Of a DNA stretch of 64,000 nt, positions 1-10,474 are shown piece after piece (position 1 is the stretch's first letter; each line of letters starts with the position of its first letter). Origin of the DNA: Glebionis coronaria (Eukaryota > Streptophyta > Magnoliopsida > Asterales > Asteraceae); NCBI GenBank assembly GCA_025667525.1, contig CM046881.1, positions 30,515,580 to 30,579,579 of the forward strand, read 5' to 3'. The notes under the pieces are model-generated. The model was not told where the DNA came from, made no database searches, and saw only the letters and a list, made by a program, of their open reading frames with translations. Position numbers and translations under genes: made by a program.

Positions 1-65
1 GAAAAATAAAACCGATAGTTATAGTTTAGGTTTTTAGAAAAAGACCTAGTTCTCTATAACTCATG

Positions 66-77
66 GCTCTGGTACCA
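66..77 (-). other. primer-binding site of Gypsy-L (initiator Met tRNA type)
   Basis: Read on the minus strand this is TGGTACCAGAGC, one base from the usual plant iMet PBS TGGTATCAGAGC. It lies three bases inside the LTR boundary at 81, the same spacing as in Gypsy-1 and Gypsy-2. It fixes the element's orientation as minus. Confidence 0.75.
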
Positions 78-80
78 ATC

Positions 81-2656
81 TTTAACACCCCCAAATTTAC
101 ACGCAGCGGAATACATCTTTGGGTTCTAAACAATGATACTACAACACATAATTTATAAAGAACGACTCAAAAAGAGACGTTTTAGATTTATCGTTCCTAA
201 AACATTTGTCAGAGTAACGTAGTCCCAAGTAATCGTTACCAAAAGATAAGTTAAAACAACATATTAGTTTGTTTTAAAAATGGAACGATAAATAAATCAA
301 AGAGTTTGAACAACAAAAGCAGTGCACAACTTCATTCCCCGTGACCTCCAAGCTTCCACTTCTTGATTACCTGAAATACATGTGAGTAAAACAATCAGCA
401 AAAATGCCGAGTGAATCTATAGGTTTATGTAATCAATTTGAACACAAGCAAAGATTATAAGTTTGTGGCATGCTTATAAGCATCAAATAATAATTTGCAT
501 CAACAATGATAATTGTATATAGCATAAATTGCAATAAGCTCATGGAACCGAGCCCTTAGACACTCCCATATCAGTCTAATAAGACGAGAGATTTATTAAT
601 TGTTGGTTACCTCCAGATTATTGGTACATTGCCGTATACCTGACTTCTCAATACAATATGCTCAAACAATGTGGAGGTCGGGCCTAAGCTTCTATGACAA
701 GTCCACAAAAACTGAACCGGGGCGGCTTCCCCCCATAGATCTATTAATTGTACTAGCGGTTAACCCATCATAGGTTAATTAACGGTCCATAATTGAGGTT
801 TTAACAAAGGCAATCACTTAATGCAATTTAAAGGCAACCACGGGTCCATTCATAGAGGGACAAAGCATACCATAAAAATCTTGTGTTCTAAGTTTATAAA
901 AACATGTATTCCCCCTCGCGGGTTTAAAATCATTTAATAACTAGTATAAAGCGAGGCTATAGACTCACCTTAGCCAATAGTGGTAATGAGACGATCGCCG
1001 ACGATAGATCATGCCTTTCAAACACGAGAACCGCAACCTATCAAATGAGGTGCGTTCATTAATAATAGACTAGAGAAATAACCCATACATAAGAATATAA
1101 AACTCGACTCATAAAATCACGACAAAATCTAGAGAAAACGATACAAGTGATACTATTACACTCTCCTATATATTTATTTTATTGTTCTATGCCTTTAACA
1201 AAAATCTGCCGGAACATACCAAATGTCCAAGCCGTTTTCCCATACTTAGACACATCAAATTTTTATGATACTACTCAGAGAACTTACTTACTATATGTAT
1301 AAAGTCCTCTCAAGAGCCCATCAAAAGATTATACTTCTAAAGTCCCCTGCCCGACTCATCTTTGAATTACAAAATCCGGACAGTTTAGCGACCTTGACTT
1401 ACGAAACCATTTTGACCATTCTAAACAACTCCGTTTGTAAAACCGCCACTTGATTATAAAAATAGACTCAAAATGCTAAAATTGGAGCCTGAGAACAGCC
1501 CTTTAATCATTTTGAAACTCATTTTATAGTCCCCGAGATTCGATCCAAATATCGACAAAAATTTTCAGATTGTGTCGACACTCGTCTCCCGGTACACGAA
1601 AATCAAACTAGTGTATCTTCCACCTCGTTTGGAGTTGGAAGGCCTACCTTATATCAAATCGAAGCTAACGAAATTCTCTACGACATAATCCAATAATATC
1701 ATCCTATATCCAGACTTAAGACCCTCGAAAATGGCCTCAAACCTACTGCCCAAAAATGACTATTAAAATCTCTTACAAAATCATGTTTTTGATCAAAACC
1801 AACAACTTCTATCATCATTCTAACATCCTAATATTATCATAAACCCATCCTAACACTTGTATCATCATCAAAATCAAAAACCAAAAAATTAAAAATCAAC
1901 TTTTTAACAAAAACATAGCATAAACACTATTTGATCATCACTACTAACACATGCATACAACAAATTTGGATCAAACATCACCAACTTTTCTTGAAAAATT
2001 AATATGATTGCATGTTGATAAAAATGGTACCATTAAAATCACCTTGAAAAATTAGGAGGTGGACTTTGATTAGATTTGGATTCATCAAACTAGAAATCAA
2101 GAAATTTGAAGTTTTTGGTGATGGTGTTCTTGTGGTTCATGGCTAAAAAGAGAGAGAGAGGTGAGGTGGTTGAATTTTTACTTAAAAATATTGTATGTGT
2201 AAAATAGTTAGTGGAAATTTTATTATAGTCCATGTTTTGGGTTAATTTTGGCAAAATGCATTCTTTTGAGCCATAAATGTAAATAATAACTTAAGTTGCG
2301 GGGAAATGACTAAAAGTAAATTTTACAAATATTTACGGGACTCGGGTTTCGTAAAAATATTTTTTTTTAAAGTTTAAACGCACACAAAAAAATACTATAA
2401 CGACTCGATACGTAATTAAAATTATATCGTCGAAAGTATTAAATATCGAAACGATCGGTAATAAAATATAAAATTTTGGGATCCGTCGGTATCGCGATCA
2501 CTAGTAGTCCCTGTTACTCGTCAAAATATTAAAATCTAATATTTAATATCGGTTTCAACTTAAACCGTTAAACATAATAATATTTAACGTTATAAAATAC
2601 TTCAAAATAATTGAAAAATATAATTAAATTATGACCTTATTTTTACGGGTTTTACA
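81..2656 (-). repeat. 5' LTR of Gypsy-L
   Basis: An LTR of about 2.58 kb. The edge next to the PBS reads tttaacaccccc, against tgtaacaccccc in Gypsy-1, so the terminal TG/CA has mutated; the other edge ends in ttttaca. Internal landmarks shared with the other two families include the ccctcgcgggttt block near 914 and a GGGG/CCCC hairpin near 719-732. No protein coding is evident; the 62-codon ORF near 1265 has no recognisable content. Confidence 0.75.
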
Positions 2657-3607
2657 TCCAACGTCCCACATGGTAGCTTACAACATAAGCACCTTATGAG
2701 TCCTTTGATCATTTTCACATGCTTGCAACTCCACAAATGTCCAAGAAGAAGTCACATGAGTTCAAGGTTTCAAATTTCCACAAGGGTATTTATGGAAGAA
2801 CATAGCTTAGGGTTTTCAGATTTTTAGGTTACAAAGGCCATGTATACCCTCTATATAAAGGGTATAGGGTCCTTCATTTGTTCTTGCTCTTGGTTTTCTT
2901 ATTGGTCAACATTCTGTAAATCCTCTTTCATTATTAATGAATTGTGTTTGAATTGTGTGACAAATTCCAAGTGCCAACCTCTTTAGTTACTTGTTATTGA
3001 TATATGTTTGTGTTTCTGATATCTTAAAACCTGTTTTCTAACCTTGTGCAAGAAATTGCTTAAAGTTCAAAATCTTGATATTTTGCTAAGTCTTTGGTAC
3101 ATCTTTGGAATTTTTTGATTACAAGTGATCTAGACACCCTGATAAGGAGCTTATCAAGGTGTTTGGAGCTTGTGGTTTGGGGATAATCAAAGAGTGGGTA
3201 CAAAGGTTGCATTAATCAAGCTTTTTCACTTTTCTATATTTTATGTTCTAACCTTGTTGAATCTTAGCAGCCTTGTTGTGGAAGCTTGTGCCTTGTTTTG
3301 CTAGGCACATCAGCTCAATAATTCGTGAGTGTGGATGTACATTCATGAGGTTTGATTTCTTGAACCCAAAATCTGTCAAAATACTTGATTTTTGTGGTTT
3401 TGTGTTCTGTTGTTGTTCTTGTTGATTTTGTGGCTTAATATTGCTTGATACTGCATAATGATTATGTTATTGTGTTATATTGGGCCTGGGTAACTTTGAA
3501 TCACACTATTGCTTTGTTAAAATGGGATTTAAAAAAGTTAAGGGGTGTTTGGGTTAACCTTTTTAAGATCACAAATTGGATTTGAGTTATTGTTTGTTGG
3601 TTATTTG
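2657..3607 (+). repeat. Athila 5' LTR, middle piece
   Basis: This piece lies between Gypsy-L and Copia-1. Its first about 530 bp match 39321-39851 closely, showing that both belong to one LTR family. The sequence continues at 15491 once Copia-1 and one copy of its TSD are removed. It contains a TATA-like box and a run of T-rich sequence; there is no credible ORF. Confidence 0.85.
2852..2860 (+). promoter_or_regulatory. TATA-like box of the Athila LTR
   Basis: TATATAAAG in a CCCTC...GGGTAT context, a typical LTR promoter arrangement. The identical box is kept at 39516-39524 in the 3' LTR although the copies differ elsewhere. The start site is not determined. Confidence 0.5.
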
Positions 3608-3970
3608 TGTTAGAAGTAATTAAAGTGATGGTCATATATTATATCGTTGCGAAGCTCGTGAAAAATGTTATTTAATGATGTCGTGAGTTTTTAGTTATTA
3701 TTGTTTATGTAACGGGATTTAGCCCCAAACACACAAATGAGGAAGGCCTCCTAAACATTTGTTACTTAGTATAAAAGGCCTCCTACACCCCATTTGTGTG
3801 TGTGCTTTTCGATTAAATAGTTTTTGAGAGAGAAAGGTGTGTTTGTTTCTCTCACTAGGAAATCACCAACACTTTGTATTCTCTTTTATTCATCTTAATC
3901 TAATCTTTTTTTTTGGTTTAATCTTCATAATGCTATTCGTGTTTGGTTAGTCGTGTGTATACATCTTACA
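3608..3970 (+). repeat. Copia-1 5' LTR
   Basis: 363 bp, beginning tgttagaag and ending catcttaca, the same length as the right copy at 15123. It contains TATAAAAGG at 3770-3778 between two direct copies of aaggcctcct, and a poly-T tract near 3905. Confidence 0.93.
3770..3778 (+). promoter_or_regulatory. TATA box of the Copia-1 LTR
   Basis: TATAAAAGG, conserved at 15284-15292 in the right LTR. It is flanked on both sides by an aaggcctcct-type repeat, so promoter-proximal duplication is likely. Confidence 0.55.
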
Positions 3971-3972
3971 AG

Positions 3973-3985
3973 TGGTATCATTCGC
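3973..3985 (+). other. Copia-1 primer-binding site (diverged iMet type)
   Basis: It starts two bases after the LTR with TGGTATCA, the first eight bases of the plant iMet PBS, then diverges (ttcgc instead of gagc). It may be a family variant or decay. Confidence 0.6.
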
Positions 3986-4270
3986 TAAGGGATTCGTGGA
4001 TAGCTCTTTGGTATTGTTTTAGTTGATTTATTTTTGTGGGTTTAAGGTTTTTTCCAGATCGAATCTTGAAATTTTTTGCGTTTTGGTGGTTAAAGGTTGT
4101 AACCAAATCAACTACTTAGTTGTGGTAGTGATTTGGGTTACTTTGTTTGATCAAAAGCGCAAAATTTTTGGTTTTTTGGGTGATTTTCGGGGTATATATC
4201 GAATACCTGTTAAATCGGATCACGAAAAAGTCGGCCAGATCAAGTTAACTTCAGAATAATTGGTATATTG

Positions 4271-4861
4271 CGAAGTACCTACGAGAGTTTCAATTTTTTC
4301 GAATTTGATTCTTACTGTGATATTCTGAAGTGCATAATTGTGCTATTCCTAAGTGAATGTTTTTGTTTTTCCGAAGTGGTAAGTATCTTTCATATTCCGA
4401 AGTCCTCAAGATACAACATTCCGAAGTCATACAAATATAAACATTCCGAAGTTCTCAAGTTCTAATATTCCGAAGTGAATCACAACAACATTCCGAAGTT
4501 ATCAAACATCCAATATTCTGAAGTGTACCACATAAAGTATTCCGAAGTGAAATTGAAGAAATATTCTGAAGTTCGTATTTGCAATTATTCCGAAGTTGTC
4601 ATCTACAATTATTGCGAAGTGGTCCTTCAAAATTATTCCGAAGTAGTCTTTCTTCATTATTCCGAAGTGAACACAGGTTAAGATTCCAAAGTTGTTTCTT
4701 GGTGTGGATTCCGAAGTGGGTTTCTTCATTTTTCTGAAGATAAACTTTATTTGGATTGCGAAGTGGGTAACATCTTGATTGTGAAGTTACCAAGGGTCAT
4801 CAATCCGAAGTAAGTTTTTTGGTTTAGATTGCGAAGTCCCCATATTTATGTATTCCGAAGA
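4271..4861 (+). repeat. phased ATTCCGAAGT array in the Copia-1 leader
   Basis: About 25 copies of a 10-bp motif, ATTCCGAAGT, separated by variable spacers of about 14 bp. Taking the second C as reference, copies lie at 4326, 4349, 4372, 4398, 4422, 4447, 4471, 4494, 4519, 4543, 4567, 4591, 4615, 4639, 4663, 4687, 4712, 4735, 4759, 4782, 4806, 4832 and 4856, with weaker ones at 4271 and 4300. Spacing over the 23 clear copies averages 24.1 bp (range 23-26). The spacers do not resemble one another, so this is not a simple tandem duplication. It lies between the PBS and gag. ORFs called through it merely translate the motif. Confidence 0.85.
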
Positions 4862-5046
4862 TCAACTTGAGAATTTGTCCGAAAATCCTTGCTAAATTTT
4901 TCAGAAAAAGTGTCTTCAAAAATTTTGAGATCTTTTTTTTTTGCCTTGGATTTTTTTTGGCTTTTCGAGATCATATTTTTAGGGACTTTTTCAACAACAC
5001 TCTGCTTTCTACGAATTGAGATCCTGTTTAACACACGACTTCTACG

Positions 5047-6123
5047 ATGACGTCTCAACAAGATATTTATGTTGCGGGTACTGAGAATCGTCCACCCATG
5101 CTTACCAAGGAGAACTACACTAAATGGGCTAGTCGTCTCCTTCGTTATGCAAAATGTAAACCTTTGGGCAAGTTGATTGTGAACTCGATTCAAAAAGGTC
5201 CGTATGTTAGAAGAACAATTCTTGTGCCTGGGGATCCTACAAATGCTAACCCTGTGGCTGACTCTAGTCATGAGCAAACGGATGAAGAATTATCTGAAGC
5301 TGAATCCAAACAACTCGATGTCGATGATCAAGTAATTCAAGCCATTCTCATGGGACTTCCTGAAGATGTTTATGCTGTTGTCGATAGTTTTGAAACCGCA
5401 CACGAGATGTGGCTTAGGATTCAGAAATTGATGAAGGGGAGTGAAATCGGTTTACAAGAAAAGGAAACTAAGTTGCTTCGTGAATGGGAGAAATTTACGT
5501 CTACTGAAGGGGAACAAATTGGACCTTACTATCATCGGTTTTCAACCCTCATGAATCATCTTAGAAGAAACAAACATGAACCTGCACAAATTGCTGCAAA
5601 CATCAAATTTCTTGATAATCTTACTTCTGAATGGTCACGATATGTCACTCTTGTCAATCAAACCAAGGATCTTCATGTCGTGGACTACACTCAAATATAT
5701 GATTATTTGAAGATGAATCAAGATGAAGCTAACAAAGTTAGGGCGGAACGACATGCCAAGACACAAGATCCATTGGCTTTTATGGCAAACTCTCCGTCAT
5801 CTGTGTCATATCCCATGGCACCCTACCATCAACCCTCATCAAGTAACTTCATGCCACAACAACTCACCTCTTATGGATATCAACCTCCTGCTGTTGTGAA
5901 TTACTTAACACAACCCATTGCCTCTTTTGATGACATCATCGACCCTACTCATGCGATTAATACTGGTCTTGCACTTCTCGCAAAGGAATTCAAATTTACC
6001 ATTAACCCCACCAACAACAATCAGAGAATCTCCTCGAACACTAGAAATAGGCAGATTGCTCAACCTTTCATGAATGCGAATCAAGATCGCCAATTGGTAG
6101 CTGTTGGGAACACAGGGACATAA
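5047..6123 (+). CDS. gag: Copia-1 Gag, N-terminal part (capsid-like)
   Basis: A 358-codon ORF starting at the first ATG after the motif array, MTSQQDIYV. The N-terminal stretch with ENYTKWASRLLRY and the segment near residues 90-230 match the general plan of Copia Gag (DUF4219/UBN2-type), the structural protein that forms the cytoplasmic particle. It ends at a TAA within a Q/N/G-rich region where several further TAG codons follow in the same frame. The original protein therefore continued into the zinc knuckle at 6316-6353, and this is a truncated remnant. It needs no cofactor apart from the RNA it packages. Confidence 0.8.
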   Translation: MTSQQDIYVAGTENRPPMLTKENYTKWASRLLRYAKCKPLGKLIVNSIQKGPYVRRTILVPGDPTNANPVADSSHEQTDEELSEAESKQLDVDDQVIQAILMGLPEDVYAVVDSFETAHEMWLRIQKLMKGSEIGLQEKETKLLREWEKFTSTEGEQIGPYYHRFSTLMNHLRRNKHEPAQIAANIKFLDNLTSEWSRYVTLVNQTKDLHVVDYTQIYDYLKMNQDEANKVRAERHAKTQDPLAFMANSPSSVSYPMAPYHQPSSSNFMPQQLTSYGYQPPAVVNYLTQPIASFDDIIDPTHAINTGLALLAKEFKFTINPTNNNQRISSNTRNRQIAQPFMNANQDRQLVAVGNTGT

Positions 6124-9100
6124 TATGGTTAGAATGTTAGGAATGCAGGAAATCAGTATGGACAAATCCGTGGTTAGAATCCGAATGTTCCAAATGCGGG
6201 TAATCAGAATGGGTTAATAGTTGTGCCAACGGTTGGTAATCAGATGGGAAACATTGTAGCTGCAAGGGCTGAGAATACTTGTACGGGAAATGGAAACAAC
6301 AATCGTTAGGTTTAGTGCTACAACTGCAGTTTGGTCATTATGCTCGAGATTGCACAACCAAAAAGAAGAGGGATGCTACTTATCTTCATACTCAGCTTCT
6401 CATAACACAAAAAGAAGAGGCAGGGATTCCACTTTAAGCTGAGTAATTTGATCTTATGGCTTCTGCTGCAGAATATGACGAGGAAGAAGAGGTGAATGCC
6501 AACTACATCTTGATGGCAAACTTACAATAAGCATCTACCTCAGGAATGCATGTCGACAGAGCTCCCGTTTATGATTCAGACGGTCCCTCTGACGTACATC
6601 CACGTTTTGATGATAATGATATATATAGTACGTCTAATCAAGAGGAGGAGTATACTGAGATGCTTGAGCCCTACACTGAGACACACAGGGATCAAACGAA
6701 TAATCGTAATATTATTTCGAATGAGCCCAGTGTGGACCTTAGTGTGGATCAAGTTGCCCAGCCTACAACCCTTTCTGATGAAACACATGCGTATTATAAA
6801 TCTCTATTTGATAAGCTTGCTAAGGATGTCGATCATGCTACGGTGGTTAATAATAAGTTTAGAGAAACTAATGCCAAATTGACCACTGAGCTTGCGGGAT
6901 ATAAGGAACGGGAGAAATGTTTTGAAATTCATCAGGCTAAATTTAATGAACTTGAACAAGATCATGCTATATCAGTTTATCAAGAAAAATGCACAACTAA
7001 GAAATTAAATGCCTTATATTTAAGTAGTGCTAAAAAGATAAGCGAATTGAGTGATTAAATCACTTCTCTTAATAAACATCTTTCAACGGAAAAATCTATT
7101 ATTTTGGATTTAAAAGAAGAACGAAAAAAGCTGATACATGATTTCAAAATTCGAGAAGATGGGCTTCTTGAGGATTTTTGCATTAGAGAATTAGACAACC
7201 TTTTAGTGAAACATGGCCAAACTATGCAGACGATAAATATGCTCGCACCAAAAGTGAATGAGATAAATTACACTCGATACAAATTGGCTTAGGTTGTCCT
7301 CTTCCTCCTAATCCCGGATATCTTAAGCAAGTTAAGGCCACTAATGAAACCTTATATAATGGTAGTGTGCTCTTGTCTGATGAGCATGATCCTCCTAGTG
7401 TGCATGATTCCGAGGAAACTACTGAACTTGCAGTAGAGACTCGTTTAAGAATGAAAATGCTTGATAAAGAAGTGACACCCGTTTATTATCCAAAAGTTAA
7501 TCCTCCAACTGTTTTTGTTCGGTCTAAAACGAGTACTGAAATGCTTTTGCTCCCAAGTGAGGAATTATCTGATGACCCTCCTAAACCGAGTATCAAACGT
7601 CGATTTCTAAACGAGCTTAAAGATAACTTTGTCATCCTTAAACGTGTTGTTAATTCCAAAATCACTGGAGGAAATTTTACATCACCTGTTCAGATTGAGG
7701 TCCAGAAAATCCTTCAAAACGATATTAATCCGATTATTAATCAAGTTGATGCACGGTTAGGCAATTTGGAAAACGCTTTTCTAAAAGAATTTGCCAACAT
7801 TGTTGAAGACTTTAAATCTTTGGCGAAGGAAGCTGATGAATCTCTTGATAAAATCAAAGTTTTGGAAAACGATCTTGAACGCCTCTCTAAAGCACGTGAT
7901 TCTATTGATAGTAACCCTGTTGAGTTAAGTACCTCTGTGTCGTACAATGAAAACCTCCAAACTGAGCTTGATCTTATGAAAGAGAAAATAGAATCCTATG
8001 TCATTAAAAAGGACAAAGAATTTACCAATCTTTGGAATAAATTTGTCAAAAAATGTGATGAATGCAACTATGACAAAATTTCGTATGATAAAGCCTACAA
8101 TGAAATGCAACAAACTATCACACGGTTGTAGACTCGGTTAGGAGGGATTAAGGACAAGAATTTGGCCTCTTTAGGGTTAGAGAGTGCCAGTGATGGAAAT
8201 GCTCAAAAGCTTAAGGCTAAGATTGCAGATTTAGAATCTGTTGTTGTTTCATATAAGCGGGCTGTTGAACAAAGTAAGTTTGTCTATCAGAAACCTATTG
8301 ATAAAATCTATGAAAACTGTAAGTTAAAGGCCTTGTTAAAAGATAATACTTCTGAACCTAGCTCAATTGTGGATACGATGATCCAAAAACCTGCAACCTC
8401 GGGACCCATTCGTATTGCTGTAACACCTTTTCCCAAGGTTGCTGGAACGAAAGCTGCTGTAATCGCCCCAGGAATGTTTCGTGTTAGTCCCCCCTCTCAA
8501 CCTAGGGTTGATATCTCTGCACCTAGCAAACAACGTAAAGCAAGCGTTAGGACTAAACCGGCCACTATATCTCAACCACAAGTCATCGATTTAAAAAGTG
8601 TTAATTCTAACAATCGTGTATCTTCTTCTACAAGAATAAATAACTACTCTAAGAGCAAAAGGCACATCCTACGAGAAATACAAGGAATGATAGGGTCCCT
8701 TTTACCTCTAGAAGTAGTCGCCTCAAGATCAATAATTTGGAAGTAGAAGAACACCGTAGGAATTTACCGTTTTTTAATCATAATCAGAAACTTAATTCAT
8801 TTGAGTGTAACGACTTTAAGCTTACTATTTGGAATGAAAAATCTGAAGTTATTTGTGCTAAATGTAATAAATGTTTCTTTACTTTTAGTCATGATGATTG
8901 TGGTTTGACTATGAATGGTTTGAGTTATGGTGGATACACCCGAATTGACAAGCTTTCCATGAGTGAAAAACATAACACTCCTAAGGCTAAGATGTATGTT
9001 CCAAAAAGTACGCACGTAGGGTCCACAGAAAGTCTTGCTAAGCCTAGTAATCCTAGATTCACCTCTAAATGGTTGCCTACTGGTAGAAATTTTACCTGTA

Positions 9101-9168
9101 GTGGCAAAATTATCGACACTAGTAGTTCTCATACTGAAAGTGAAATGTCGGTATGTGATAAGGCTTAA
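6124..9168 (+). pseudogene. Copia-1 Gag tail: zinc knuckle and coiled-coil region, broken
   Basis: A CCHC knuckle is recognisable at 6316-6353 (CYNC, then GHYARDC) but has lost bases between its second Cys and its His. Open fragments follow at 6546-7058 and 7104-7292 (one frame, a TAA between), 7367-8131 and 8162-8746 (one frame, a TAG between) and 8737-9168. They are rich in E, K, L and N with heptad-like spacing, as in the long coiled-coil Gag tails common in this group. The fragment at 8737-9168 has a Cys pair, CAKCNKC, which may be another metal site. The frameshifts and stops make this inactive as a continuous protein. Confidence 0.75.
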
Positions 9169-9261
9169 TTATCATCTAAGCCTATAGGAACCTATTTCAT
9201 TGGTTGCCAAAATATTTTCTTCTCTTATCATTGGCAGGCTGTTGAAATTTGTCTCTGGTGC

Positions 9262-10453
9262 GTGGACTCGGGCTGTTCCAAACATATGACTCGGAATCGA
9301 AGCCTTTTAAAGAACTTTGTTTGGCGATTCATGGGAACTGTCCGATTTGGAAATGATCATGTTGCTGCAATTCTAGGATATGGTGATCTTCATTGGGGAA
9401 ATATAATCATCACCAGAGTCTCTTTGTTGATGGCTTGGGACAAAATTTGTTCTCGGTTGGGCAATTTTGTGATTCAGACTTGGAGGTTGCTTTCAGAAGT
9501 CATACATGCTTTGTTAGGGATCTTGAAGGAATTGATCTATTGAAAGGAAATCGTACCACCAACCTTTACACCATTGATCTTTTTCAAATGTCTGCTGTAT
9601 CTCCAATTTGTCTCATGGCCCGGGCCACTTCAACAAAGTCATGGTTATGGCATCAAAGGTTATCTCATCTCAATTTCGATGCCATCACCCAACTTGCAAA
9701 AGATGATCTCGTTACCGGTCTTCCAAAGTTCAAATATACTAAAGACCATCTTTGTCCATCATGTGAGCAAGGTAAAAGCAAGAAGAAGCCTCACAAACCT
9801 ACACATGTTCAAGATCGACAAATAGGTTGCATCTCCTTTATATGGATTTGTGTGGCCCAATGAGAATCAAAAGCATTCATGGATAGCGATATGTCCTTGT
9901 TATTGTGGATGATTATTCTCGTTACACATGGGTTCATTTTCTTGCTTCGAAAGATGAAGCCCCTGATGTAATTATTAATTTCTTGAAGAAAACATCAGTG
10001 CTACTTCAAGCCCCTGTTTTCATTGTAAGAACAGATAACGGCACATAATTCACCAATCAGAAATTGAAAGATTATTTTGACGAAGTTGGGATTACTCATC
10101 AAACTTCGACTGTAAGAACTCTAGAGCAGAATGGAGTTGTGGAACGGAGGAATCGTACGTTAGTTGAAGCTGCTCGGACGATGCTTCTCTCCTCCAGTGC
10201 ACCGTTATTCCTTTGGTCTGACGCTATAGCAACTACATGTTATAATCAAAACCGTTCCATTATTCACACCCGTTTCAACAAAACACCTTATGAGATCATT
10301 AATGGAAGAAAACCGGATATTTCATTTTTACATGTCTTCGGTGCATTATGTTATCCGAAGAATGATCGTGAAGATATCGGTAAACTTGAACCTAAAGGTG
10401 ACATTGGTTTTTTCATTGGTTATTCTTCAACTGCTTGTGCTTACAGGGTCTAG
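9262..10453 (+). pseudogene. Copia-1 protease and integrase, broken
   Basis: The aspartic protease active site DSGCSKHMT is at 9265-9291. The frame shifts near 9390, after GYGDL, and continues to 9863 with the integrase zinc-binding region (WLWHQRLSH, then CPSC), an HHCC site. Further breaks follow near 9840. The integrase core is then readable: VDDYS near 9906, and RTDNGT near 10040 followed by a TAA where a Glu codon is expected. The last part, 10064-10453, contains EQNGVVERRNRTLVEAA and ends at a TAG in the same frame as the RT ORF. The enzyme would have cut the polyprotein and integrated the cDNA; it cannot work as it stands. Confidence 0.8.
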
Positions 10454-10474
10454 AATCGAAGGAAAATAAAGGTA

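Larger units (their letters stand above)
1..2656 (-). mobile_element. Gypsy-L: left-edge chromovirus (Ty3/Gypsy, Tekay-like), partial
   Basis: Only the 5' end of this minus-strand element is in the window: a primer-binding site and the complete 5' LTR, with the rest of the element running off to the left. The terminal bases, the PBS and blocks inside the LTR resemble the two other minus-strand elements in the window (Gypsy-1 and Gypsy-2), so it belongs to a related but more diverged family. It ends at 2656, where the Athila LTR resumes with tccaacgtccc, matching 39321 in the other Athila LTR. Its insertion therefore split the Athila 5' LTR. The predicted target duplication is tccaa (2657-2661); the left copy lies outside the window. 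No ORF is credible here. Confidence 0.8.

Noticed and set aside
4475..4729. ORFs on both strands with repeated YSEV or FGI words
   Set aside because: They only translate the phased DNA motif; the repeat words come from the 24-bp period.
4271..4861. CRISPR-like array (regular repeats with unique spacers)
   Set aside because: The repeat is only about 10 bp and degenerate, there are no cas genes, and the setting is the leader of a plant Copia element.
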